Assembly: GCA_900767465.1 (NCBI GenBank)
Contig: CAAGAW010000020.1
Location: forward strand, 62,001-126,000
DNA: 64,000 nt
Source: Clostridia bacterium
GTDB taxonomy: Bacteria; Bacillota; Clostridia; Christensenellales; Pumilibacteraceae
Direction of reading: 5' to 3'
Below the pieces are notes generated by a model. That model saw nothing but the letters and a program-made list of their open reading frames with translations, searched no databases and had not been told where the DNA came from. Shown here piece after piece: positions 36,601-42,651 of this stretch (positions are counted from its first letter, which is position 1; each line of letters opens with the position of its first letter). Position numbers and translations under genes: made by a program.

Positions 36601-36744
36601 GGGAGGTCCGTCGTAAAACGAGAACTCTTCGCCGTCCTTAGTCTGCTCGAGCGTTTTTCTGAATACGTCGTTCTCTTCCCATAATTTAAGGACTTCTTCT
36701 TCGCGACCCGCAAAATCCATATCGGGATTGATTTTTTTGTACAT
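33634..36744 (-). CDS. ileS: Isoleucyl-tRNA synthetase, eukaryote-like (IleS2) type
   Basis: 1036 residues, longer than ordinary bacterial IleRS (about 930). Class I signatures: GKPHIGHIL (HIGH) and VKMSKHKGN (KMSKS). The CP1 editing domain lies between them, with GWDTHGLPVELEVEK near residue 90. The C-terminal part, ending ETTDVNGKPVRIGIEKI, belongs to the long anticodon-binding extension of the IleS2 clade and lacks the C-terminal zinc cysteines of IleS1. IleS2 enzymes are generally tolerant of mupirocin. GGAG precedes the ATG. No T-box is seen in the 130-base leader; SRP RNA lies directly upstream. Confidence 0.96.
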   Translation of the reverse strand: MYKKINPDMDFAGREEEVLKLWEENDVFRKTLEQTKDGEEFSFYDGPPTANGKPHIGHILTRVIKDIIPRFKTMKGYHATRKAGWDTHGLPVELEVEKQLGLDGKQEIEKYGIEPFIKKCKESVWKYTSEWKKMSDRVGYWVDMDDPYVTYDDKYIESEWWSLKNIFDRGLLYKGHKIVPYCPRCGTALSSHEVAQGYKDVEERTAVVGFKVKGRENAYILAWTTTPWTLPSNAALCFNANFDYSEVQVKGDIMILATERVHEFFKEGEYETLSVKKGSEYAGLSYEPLYDCYAGKGKCYFTVCDDYVTLDEGTGIVHIAPAFGEDDARIGRANGIPFIQMVDDRGKMKEGAPFAGTFCKDADKLILKDLRERGLLLKAPLVTHSYPFCWRCDTPLLYYARSTWFISMTKVRDELIKNNASVNWMPESIGKGRMGNFLENVIDWGLSRERYWGTPLPIWICDDCGETECIGSKQELKERGGIEGDIELHKPYVDAVTMRCPKCGGVMHRTPEVIDCWYDSGSMPFAQLHYPFENKDKFEKTFPAQFISEAVDQTRGWFYTLLAISTLMFDKAPFRNCIVLGHVNDRNGVKMSKHKGNVVDPWSVLDKQGADAVRWYFYTNSAPWIPSRFYDEAVSECQRKFLGTLFNTYSFYVLYADIDGYDPTKYNLGDCKLSIMDRWVLSELNTLVKNTDDNLEQYKITESAREIQDFVDSLSNWYVRRCRDRFWGSGMDEDKAAAYTTLYTVLETLSRLCAPYIPFITEEIYQNIVRSVNPDAPVSVHLCPFPEADEKYIDPVLEEGMRVAEKAVVLGRAARNAASVKNRQPLGELIIRTDEAETLTPELIEVIEGELNVKRVECVSDAGDYVSYEVKPQLRTLGPKYGKRLGAIRAHLAGNAAVVVNGLRDKEKYVFEADGEIELTRDDVIITVLSKDGYSVQSEGSMTVILDVTLTPELIREGYMREIVSKVQNMRKDAGFEVTDHIRLMISGDEEIDSVVRDYADEICSDVLADELTAAAYGTETTDVNGKPVRIGIEKI

Positions 36745-36876
36745 GGCTCACTCCTGTTTGATTTTTTCCGCATTAAAGCAACCAAAGCCGCGCAAAGCGT
36801 TTTCCGCCTCGCGCTGCCCGCGTTTATGATTTCGAGAGAAGAGCGTTTCGCCCTCCTCTCGCCTTTGAACGAAAAT

Positions 36877-37141
36877 CCGTGCATCCGCAGTCGACTCGAC
36901 CGACCGGACCGTCCTCCCGACAGTTAACTCCGCCAAAGCAACCTCGTGGCACACGAATCGTTCCGCTTAGTGCTGCTGTGTTCCCACCCTGACACGGTTC
37001 ACGGTGACTCGTTGCACGAGACCTTGGTATCAACGCCACTTGTACGGTGACTGCGCCCCACCGACCGAGCCTCGTGCGGCTTTCAGCCCTTCTGTAGCGG
37101 ATTGAAGGTTCAGGGCACCGCTGGCTCCCCGCTTAGCACGG
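36877..37141 (-). ncRNA. ffs: Signal recognition particle RNA (large bacterial type)
   Basis: About 265 bases on the minus strand. The SRP54-binding helix 8 is plain: GTCAGG, then stem GTG-GGAA-CAC with a GGAA tetraloop, then AGCAGCACTAAGCGG. The 5' end CCGTGCTAAGCGGGGAG and the GTGCCACGAGGTTGC segment match the Gram-positive, Alu-domain-containing form. The first bases CCGTGC pair with GCACGG at the 3' end (36877-36882), which sets both ends. It scaffolds Ffh in co-translational membrane targeting. Confidence 0.93.
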
Positions 37142-37148
37142 TAGAGAT

Positions 37149-37177
37149 ATTATACAATATCCGCCGATTAAAATCAA
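37149..37177 (-). promoter_or_regulatory. Promoter of SRP RNA
   Basis: Minus strand TTGATT (37172-37177), 17-base spacer, TATAAT (37149-37154). It places the start at about 37141, the proposed RNA 5' end. Confidence 0.82.
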
Positions 37178-37290
37178 GCGTTTTAGTGATCGTTGTACGA
37201 AAGTTTGATTTCTCATAATCTCGTAAGCGACAACAAGTGCACAAATTAAAAACTGCAAGACCTATTTTTCTCGCAGTTTGCTTACATTTG

Positions 37291-37881
37291 TTAATTTTTA
37301 ATCACCTCAATATCCGAGCCGTCATCGTGCTTATCCCCAACTAAAGCTGCTTGAAACAGTTTAACTGTTGCCATCTCTTTTTCTTCTTTATATTTATCCA
37401 CACGCTCCATAACGGTGTTCACAAATTCGCGCGCATTCACAACATTTCCGAATAAAATATAAAAAGTCATTGCCCTTATCGTAATTGTTGCATATCCCAA
37501 AATATTTCCTACGAGCGTAGTCCGAATGTCAAGAGTATCAATTTTATCTATCGGTATATCAATGCTTGTCGTTCTAAATACTCCTACTCTCCCCAAAAGT
37601 CTCTTATTTGTAAGAACAAGACAATCATATTTCAAAAATAAAACGTTTCGCACTATAATACCTATAGAGGATATAAATAATGCTATCGCTATAAAATTAA
37701 GACCGCAAAAAATATAAATAACACTCGTTGATCCAAATCTGTATGTTGCAGAAACGCTTATCAAAAGAGCTATTGCCGTAACTATGAACGGTATCACACC
37801 AAACCATATTACCCTATTATCTTTCTTTACGTCGCACAATATTTTTTCGTCGGTTTTTATATTTGCCGAAATATAATCCAT
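37291..37881 (-). CDS. Bacterial PH-domain membrane protein (module 2)
   Basis: 196 residues. Two membrane helices (about residues 26-45, VIWFGVIPFIVTAIALLISV, and 54-77) form a hairpin, followed by a bacterial PH (bPH2/YdbT-like) domain with LVLTNKRLLGRVGVFRTTSIDIP and IDTLDIRTTLVGNILGYATI. The last 45 residues are charged. The base composition is clearly more AT-rich than the neighbours, with different codon use (ATA, AAA, TTA), suggesting acquisition by transfer. It is divergent from and probably repressed by the XRE protein at 37999. AAAGGAG precedes the ATG. Function unknown. Confidence 0.82.
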   Translation of the reverse strand: MDYISANIKTDEKILCDVKKDNRVIWFGVIPFIVTAIALLISVSATYRFGSTSVIYIFCGLNFIAIALFISSIGIIVRNVLFLKYDCLVLTNKRLLGRVGVFRTTSIDIPIDKIDTLDIRTTLVGNILGYATITIRAMTFYILFGNVVNAREFVNTVMERVDKYKEEKEMATVKLFQAALVGDKHDDGSDIEVIKN

Positions 37882-37915
37882 ATTCTTTCTTTACTCCTTT
37901 CGATCTTGCATATAT

Positions 37916-37970
37916 TACAGCAATTTGCTGTATGTTTCATATTATACAGCAAAACGCTGTATATTGTCAA
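37916..37970. promoter_or_regulatory. Twin palindromic operators and promoter of XRE module 2
   Basis: Operators TACAGCAATTTGCTGTA (37916-37932, a perfect palindrome) and TACAGC-AAAAC-GCTGTA (37945-37961) are 29 bases apart centre to centre. On the minus strand, TTGACA (37965-37970) and TATAAT (18-base spacer) flank the second operator, so the PH-protein promoter contains an operator in its spacer, as in module 1. Confidence 0.8.
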
Positions 37971-37998
37971 GTAGAATAACGCATCGGAGTTATAAAAT

Positions 37999-38205
37999 AT
38001 GGAAATTTTTGCAAAACGGCTGAAAGAATTACGTAAAGAACACAAATTTACTCAACAGCAGTTAGCCAACATCCTAAACATAAAACAACAATCATATTTA
38101 AGATACGAATTAAATACATCCGAACCCTCTTACGATATGTTAGTAAAAATCGCAGATATGTTCGACGTTTCAACCGATTTTTTGTTGGGCAGAAAAGAGA
38201 TCTAA
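37999..38205 (+). CDS. Small XRE-family repressor (module 2)
   Basis: 68 residues, one helix-turn-helix domain: FTQQQLANILNIKQQSYLRY, then SEPSYDMLVKIADMFDVSTDFLLGR. It closely parallels the 68-residue XRE protein at 16726-16932 in length, start (M-IFA-RLK-LR) and end (F-LLGR), with a different recognition helix that fits its different operator. GGAG at 37985-37988 precedes the ATG. It lies in an AT-rich island with the divergent PH-domain gene. Confidence 0.9.
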   Translation: MEIFAKRLKELRKEHKFTQQQLANILNIKQQSYLRYELNTSEPSYDMLVKIADMFDVSTDFLLGRKEI

Positions 38206-38310
38206 ACAATATATTAACACTAAGCAAACTGTTTTCATAAATAATTGTCCACTCAAAGGCGATCCGACAGCGGGCAAAAATTTGACATATACCGTTCACT
38301 TGCAATCGTA

Positions 38311-38365
38311 TTCGCTCCCGCGAGATCCTTACGACTGCGCGCTTCGCGCTCCGCTCAGGATGACG
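38311..38365. repeat. Dispersed repeat module (GCGCTTCGCGCTCCGCTCAGGAT)
   Basis: The string CGCGAGATCCTTACGACTGC runs into GCGCTTCGCGCTCCGCTCAG. It recurs in diverged form at 44720-44765, and its left part, inverted, at 8610-8645. Confidence 0.65.
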
Positions 38366-38439
38366 AAACAAAGTACCGTTTCGCTTTGTTTTATAATGTT
38401 ATTTTATAAGTTCGGGCATCGCCGACTTGCCCGCAGGGG

Positions 38440-38750
38440 CTCGCCGTCGAGCGAATTTTTTCGTCAGACGAAAAAACGCCCCGCCGCTCAGCCGAGATAA
38501 GTTTCGATGCTCCGCAAGGCAAACGAGGCGAAAATCGCCCGACAGTACTACAGGTACGGCGGGCGGTTTAAGATCGATGTTTAATATGTGTACGTTTTTG
38601 GCGAGGCGATTTTTGATAAAAATTTTAAACGATTGCCTCACAGCCGAGATAAGTTTCGATGCTCCGCAAGGCAAACGAGGCGAAAATCGCCCGACAGTAC
38701 TACGGGTACGGCGGGCGATTTGAGACCGATGTTTAACACGGCGGAGCGCG
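38440..38750. repeat. Duplicated repeat with GTACTAC-GTAC core
   Basis: Two copies, at about 38490-38580 and 38642-38735, share AGCCGAGATAAGTTTCGATG, then CTCCGCAAGGCAAACGAGGC and CGCCCGACAGTACTAC-GGTACGGCGGGCG, and each ends in GATGTTTAA. Copy-to-copy distance is about 152 bases. Open frames across it (repeated RCSARQTRRKSPDSTTGTAG) are by-products of the repeat, not genes. Confidence 0.75.
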
Positions 38751-38754
38751 AAAA

Positions 38755-40752
38755 TTACTCGGCTAACACAAAGTTGATTTTGCCCTCGCCGTATACCCCT
38801 CCGACCTTTATCCTTATGCGGTCGCCGAAACGGAAAGTATGAAGAGGTGAACGAAGAACGAGGCGTTTTTCGTCGTAGACGTATCCGGAACCGGGCAAAT
38901 CTTCGACATGGATCATTCCCTCGACGTAGTTATCGAGTTCGGCGAAGATACCGCGTTCGGTCACGCCGCTGACGGTAGCGTCGTATTCGTTGCCGATTTT
39001 GTCTTCCATAAACTTGGCTTTGAGAAGGTCGTCCACGCGGCGCTCGGCTTCTTCGGCGCGTTTTTCGCGCTCACTGCTGTGAACGGACGCGGCTTTTACA
39101 AACTCGCCGAAACGTTCGGGCTTTTTCCCGCAGCCCAGAACGTATTTTATTATACGATGAATCGCAAGGTCGGGATAGCGGCGGATCGGCGACGTAAAAT
39201 GGCAATAGAACTCGGCGGCAAGTCCGAAATGCCCGAGGTTTTGCGGGCGATATTCGGCTTTTGCCATCGACCGGAGAGAAACGCGGTTTACTATGTTTTT
39301 GACGTCGTCGGGCGTGCTTTCGAGAAGTTTTTTGTAGTCGTCGGGGGTCGGTTTTTCCTTTAACGCGAGTCCCAGCGAATCGAGAAATCCTATAAGGTTA
39401 TCCACCTTGTCGGCGGGCGGGTCTTCGTGAACGCGGAATACGAACGGCGCGTGCAGTTTCTCGAAATGCTCGGCTACCGTTTCGTTGGTTACGAGCATAA
39501 ATTCTTCGATCATTTTATGCGTGAAAAGGCGTTCGCGGCGTACCACGTCGACGACCTTTTCGCCGTCCATCACGATTTCGCATTCCCCCACGTCGAATTC
39601 GACCGCGCCGCGCGCGGCACGCTTTGCCATAAGAAGTTCGGCAAGCGGTTTAGCCGCCGACAGCATCGGCATAAGAAACCCGTATTTAATAAGGTCGCCC
39701 TGCCCGTCCAGAAGATCCTGCACGCCCTCGTAAGTGGTACGCGCCGCCGAACGGATAACACCTTTGCAGATTTCGTGAGAAACGAGATTTGCCGCCGGGT
39801 CGAAACGCATAATCACGCTGAGCGTGAGTCTGTCCACGCCCTCGTTGAGCGAACAAACGCCGTTGGAAAGTTTTTCTGGCAGCATCGGAATAACGCGGTC
39901 GGCAAAATACACGCTCGTGCCGCGCTCGAACGCCTCGCGGTCGAGTACAGACCCCTCGGTAACGTACTCGCTTACGTCCGCGATGTGAACGCCGAGAAGA
40001 TAGCCCCCGTCGTCCGTGCGTTTGACGGAAATCGCGTCGTCGAAGTCCTTGCTGTGCGCGCCGTCGATGGTTATAATCGTATCGCCTCTGAAATCGCGTC
40101 GACCTTTTATCTGTTCCGCCGTCGGATTGTCGGGAAGCGCGTCCGCCGCCCGCATTACTTCTTCGGGGAACGTTTCGGGGATTCCGTACATTCGGATAAC
40201 GCCCATAACGTCCGCGCCCGTCTCGCCGGCCTTGCCGAGAACCTCGGTAATAAGGCATTTGAGTCCGTAGCGGGTATCGACGAGTTTCGCCACGACCTTG
40301 TCGCCCTTGTTAGCGTTCGCTCCGCCGTTTGCGACGACGCACGGAAGCGTTCCGAACCCGCGCTCGGAGCAAACGACCGCCGCGCCGTCGTACACGCCCA
40401 CGACCTGCGTATATTTGCGTTCGAGGACTTTAACGACTTCGCCCTCTCCGCCGCCGCGATGACCCGTGGTTTTACGTACGAGAACGCGATCGCCGTGGAT
40501 CGCTCCGCCGAGCGCGCTTGCGGGAATAAACACGTCCGCCTCGCCCGTTTCGGGGATAAAGAACGCAAAGCCTTTGCCCGTTCCCTGAATAGTCCCGGCG
40601 ACGGTCGCACCGTCCTTTAAAACTTTATTTTTAAGGTTTTTGTCGGTTTTCGCGTCGGGTTTTGCGCCGAAAAACGGCACGCCAGCCTTTTTTGCGGTCG
40701 GTTTGCCGTTGGTTCCTTTTTTGTTTTTCGTCTGATTTTTGATTGATTTCAT
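38755..40752 (-). CDS. rnr: Ribonuclease R
   Basis: 665 residues: a Lys-rich N-terminus, cold-shock-like domains (GFAFFIPETGEADVFIP), and the RNB catalytic domain with ITIDGAHSKDFDDAISV, the Asp cluster that binds magnesium. A C-terminal S1 domain has TERGIFAELDNYVEGMIHV. It is shorter than E. coli RNase R, mainly in N- and C-terminal extensions. It degrades structured RNA 3' to 5' and works in rRNA and tmRNA quality control. It follows secG, a classical secG-rnr arrangement. Confidence 0.95.
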   Translation of the reverse strand: MKSIKNQTKNKKGTNGKPTAKKAGVPFFGAKPDAKTDKNLKNKVLKDGATVAGTIQGTGKGFAFFIPETGEADVFIPASALGGAIHGDRVLVRKTTGHRGGGEGEVVKVLERKYTQVVGVYDGAAVVCSERGFGTLPCVVANGGANANKGDKVVAKLVDTRYGLKCLITEVLGKAGETGADVMGVIRMYGIPETFPEEVMRAADALPDNPTAEQIKGRRDFRGDTIITIDGAHSKDFDDAISVKRTDDGGYLLGVHIADVSEYVTEGSVLDREAFERGTSVYFADRVIPMLPEKLSNGVCSLNEGVDRLTLSVIMRFDPAANLVSHEICKGVIRSAARTTYEGVQDLLDGQGDLIKYGFLMPMLSAAKPLAELLMAKRAARGAVEFDVGECEIVMDGEKVVDVVRRERLFTHKMIEEFMLVTNETVAEHFEKLHAPFVFRVHEDPPADKVDNLIGFLDSLGLALKEKPTPDDYKKLLESTPDDVKNIVNRVSLRSMAKAEYRPQNLGHFGLAAEFYCHFTSPIRRYPDLAIHRIIKYVLGCGKKPERFGEFVKAASVHSSEREKRAEEAERRVDDLLKAKFMEDKIGNEYDATVSGVTERGIFAELDNYVEGMIHVEDLPGSGYVYDEKRLVLRSPLHTFRFGDRIRIKVGGVYGEGKINFVLAE

Positions 40753-40767
40753 ACTATCGCCTCACAA

Positions 40768-40797
40768 AACAAAAGCGGACGATCTTCGCCCGCTCCT
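40768..40797 (-). terminator. Hairpin between secG and rnr
   Basis: AGCGGACG and CGCCCGCT arms (one mismatch) followed on the minus strand by TTTTGTTTTG; probably a partial terminator that sets the secG/rnr ratio. Confidence 0.6.
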
Positions 40798-40815
40798 CAG
40801 ATTAACCGAATTTAA

Positions 40816-41130
40816 TTACATACCGCTGTAAATCGCTACAGTTACGAAGAACGCTACCGCGATAACCGCAATCGCGATCGCGATAATAACGGTAAGCCGC
40901 TTGAGCGTGCTGGTAAGCGTTTGAGATTTGTTCTTGGCGTAGAACGTTTCGGAACTCGAACCGGAAACCGCGTCGATTCCGCTTCCGTCGTTGCCTTCCT
41001 GGAAAAGAACGCATATAGTGAGCAGGATTCCGAGCAAAGCAAGAAGTACGACGAGAACTATTCTTATAATCGGGAACGAGTCGGACACCCACGCCGCGAC
41101 CGCCAGAAGATTAACTGCGTTAAGATTCAT
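40816..41130 (-). CDS. secG: Preprotein translocase subunit SecG
   Basis: 104 residues with two membrane helices (about 22-43 and 79-101). They flank the conserved cytoplasmic loop LFQEGNDGSGIDAVSGSS, and the FYAKNKSQTLTSTLKRLT stretch that is diagnostic for SecG. It assists SecYE in protein export. The N-terminus is about 15 residues longer than usual. GAGGTG precedes the ATG, and the order secG-rnr is typical of Firmicutes. Confidence 0.9.
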   Translation of the reverse strand: MNLNAVNLLAVAAWVSDSFPIIRIVLVVLLALLGILLTICVLFQEGNDGSGIDAVSGSSSETFYAKNKSQTLTSTLKRLTVIIAIAIAVIAVAFFVTVAIYSGM

Positions 41131-41185
41131 TTTTTCACCTCGTTTCGGGTTTTTCGTCGAAGTCCGTTACTCCGACAGCCTACCC

Positions 41186-41214
41186 ATTATATCACACTTT
41201 TGCGCCGACGGCAA
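41186..41214 (-). promoter_or_regulatory. Promoter of secG-rnr
   Basis: Minus strand TTGCCG (41209-41214), 17-base spacer, TATAAT (41186-41191). Confidence 0.78.
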
Positions 41215-41242
41215 GCGTTTTCGGGCGATATCCGATATTTTT

Positions 41243-41767
41243 TTAATATTTAGCCATAAGTTCGCCGAGCGCGCGGGCGGCACATCTGACGATCGCTTCG
41301 TCGCACGCGGTAAGACCGATTTTGGAAATTGCAACGCCGCCGTAACAGTCGCCGAGCGAAATCGCGGGGTAAAACGCGGCTTTTGCACCTTTTTCCGCGC
41401 CCGCAATGATACATACGGATTCGTCGCCGACTAACGATTCGCGGCTCTTCATAAGCGAGCGACACCTCTCGCCGAGATTCGATCCGATAAGTTCTTTTCC
41501 TCGTTCGCCGTAGCAAAGCAGCCACTTTTCGCCGTCGCAAAGTCCTACCGTTCCGCCCGTTTCGGCATACGCGGCAGACAACAGTTTTTTGCCGAACTTA
41601 ACGAGTTCGTCGCCCGTATTCACTTTTCTGATAAGTACTTCGCCGTTGTCGCGGGCGCAAATTTCCATAGGATCGCCCACGTCGAATCCGAGAGCCTTTC
41701 GGTATTCGCGCGGTATGACGATTCTGCCGAGATCGTCTATTCGTCTTATAATTCCGTTTGTTTCCAT
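41243..41767 (-). CDS. spoVT: SpoVT-type AbrB-family regulator
   Basis: 174 residues, close to Bacillus SpoVT (178). The N-terminal swapped-hairpin DNA-binding domain has GIIRRIDDLGRIVIPREYRK and the C-terminal two thirds form a GAF-like domain (VCIIAGAEKGAKAAFYPAI, GGVAISKIGLTACDEAIVR). In Bacillus, SpoVT tunes forespore (sigma-G) genes; in other Clostridia related proteins have vegetative roles. The ATG at 41767 is set by AAGGAG upstream; the longer frame has none. No sporulation genes are nearby. Confidence 0.9.
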   Translation of the reverse strand: METNGIIRRIDDLGRIVIPREYRKALGFDVGDPMEICARDNGEVLIRKVNTGDELVKFGKKLLSAAYAETGGTVGLCDGEKWLLCYGERGKELIGSNLGERCRSLMKSRESLVGDESVCIIAGAEKGAKAAFYPAISLGDCYGGVAISKIGLTACDEAIVRCAARALGELMAKY

Positions 41768-42044
41768 CGTTTCTCCTTCGCCGTGAGTATGCGTAAACGT
41801 ACCGTTTTTTATTTGTCTTTCCGCGAGGTTTTTGTCGTACAGAATATAGATTCGGTACAAAAAACACGCATACGTATACGAGTTTTTTCGACGCAAGGCA
41901 TAAAGTTGATAAATCGCAAACTATAATTATCTCTCCCTCCGTTTCTCGTCTCGCCAACACCCTGACCCGAAACGCCTCCCTCGGCAGAGGGCGGAAAAAA
42001 TAAGGATAACCTTGATAAATCTTAAACGAGCAAAAAACTCCTTT

Positions 42045-42180
42045 TGCAGGGGATTTCTCCACTGCGTTCGGTTTCCGCCCTCACTCCGGTCGAAATGACA
42101 CAGTAATCTGATCGCGGCGAAGCCGTCGGTAGGGCGGGACGCCCTCGCCCCGCCGACAGGGAACCCCTGCCGCAGCAGCT
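42045..42180. repeat. Composite dispersed-repeat block 3
   Basis: It contains GGGGATTTCTCC, CGGTCGAAATGACA, the hairpin GGCGGGACG-CCCT-CGCCCCGCC (one base off the others, 42133-42154) and the CAGGGAACCCCTG hairpin at about 42158-42170. The remaining gap 41768-42044 shows no feature I can name. Confidence 0.75.
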
Positions 42181-42241
42181 TGCCGTTTTCTTAAAAAAGG
42201 TTGTTTGCTTTATTCAAAGTAAGCCGTAGCGGCACCCGCGC

Positions 42242-42270
42242 TTGACTAACATAAAGCAAAGTGTTATACT
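42242..42270 (+). promoter_or_regulatory. Promoter of the DUF1934 gene
   Basis: TTGACT (42242-42247), 17-base spacer, TATACT (42265-42270). The expected start of transcription falls on or next to the ATG at 42277, so the message is probably leaderless. Confidence 0.75.
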
Positions 42271-42276
42271 TACGGT

Positions 42277-42651
42277 ATGAGTAAATCGGCTGAAATTTAT
42301 CTTAACGACCTGCCGGCGGTAAGAGGCAAAGCGGTACTTACCCCGGGCGGCGCGACCATTATGTTTTCCACCGAAGCGGGTCGGTATTACGTCACGCTTG
42401 CGGCGAACGAAATCAAAATCACGCTCGGCGGCGAAGTCGGGTATTCTCTTACCCTCGCGCGCGGACTGACGACCGGACTCAGCCTCAAAACAAACGGACT
42501 GCGTTCCTACCCGCTTGACGTCGAAACCCATGAACTACTTGTAGAAAAACCGGGCGACCGGATAACCGCGCGGGCGGCATACTCGGTCGAGAACGGCGAC
42601 GAGGAAGTCGAAGAACACGAATTTCGTTTAACGTGCGTTTTTACGGAGTAG
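42277..42651 (+). CDS. DUF1934 / YwiB-like beta-barrel protein
   Basis: 124 residues predicted to be nearly all beta strands, with a GYSLTLARGLTTGLSLKT centre and LDVETHELLVEK near the C-terminal half, in keeping with the calycin-like DUF1934 family of Firmicutes. Function is unknown; in many Clostridia the family lies near argS. There is no Shine-Dalgarno sequence: the -10 TATACT ends six bases before the ATG, which suggests leaderless translation. Its last 11 bases overlap the end of the convergent murC gene. Confidence 0.75.
   Translation: MSKSAEIYLNDLPAVRGKAVLTPGGATIMFSTEAGRYYVTLAANEIKITLGGEVGYSLTLARGLTTGLSLKTNGLRSYPLDVETHELLVEKPGDRITARAAYSVENGDEEVEEHEFRLTCVFTE

Noticed and set aside
36745..36876. 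T-box leader for ileS
   Set aside because: The interval is only 132 bases and contains no T-box sequence, specifier loop or terminator with a T run; only a 12-base hairpin is seen.
38427..38842. Frames with duplicated RCSARQTRRKSPDSTTGTAG as a possible repeat protein
   Set aside because: They follow the GTAC-core repeat, have no start signals and differ in frame use between copies.
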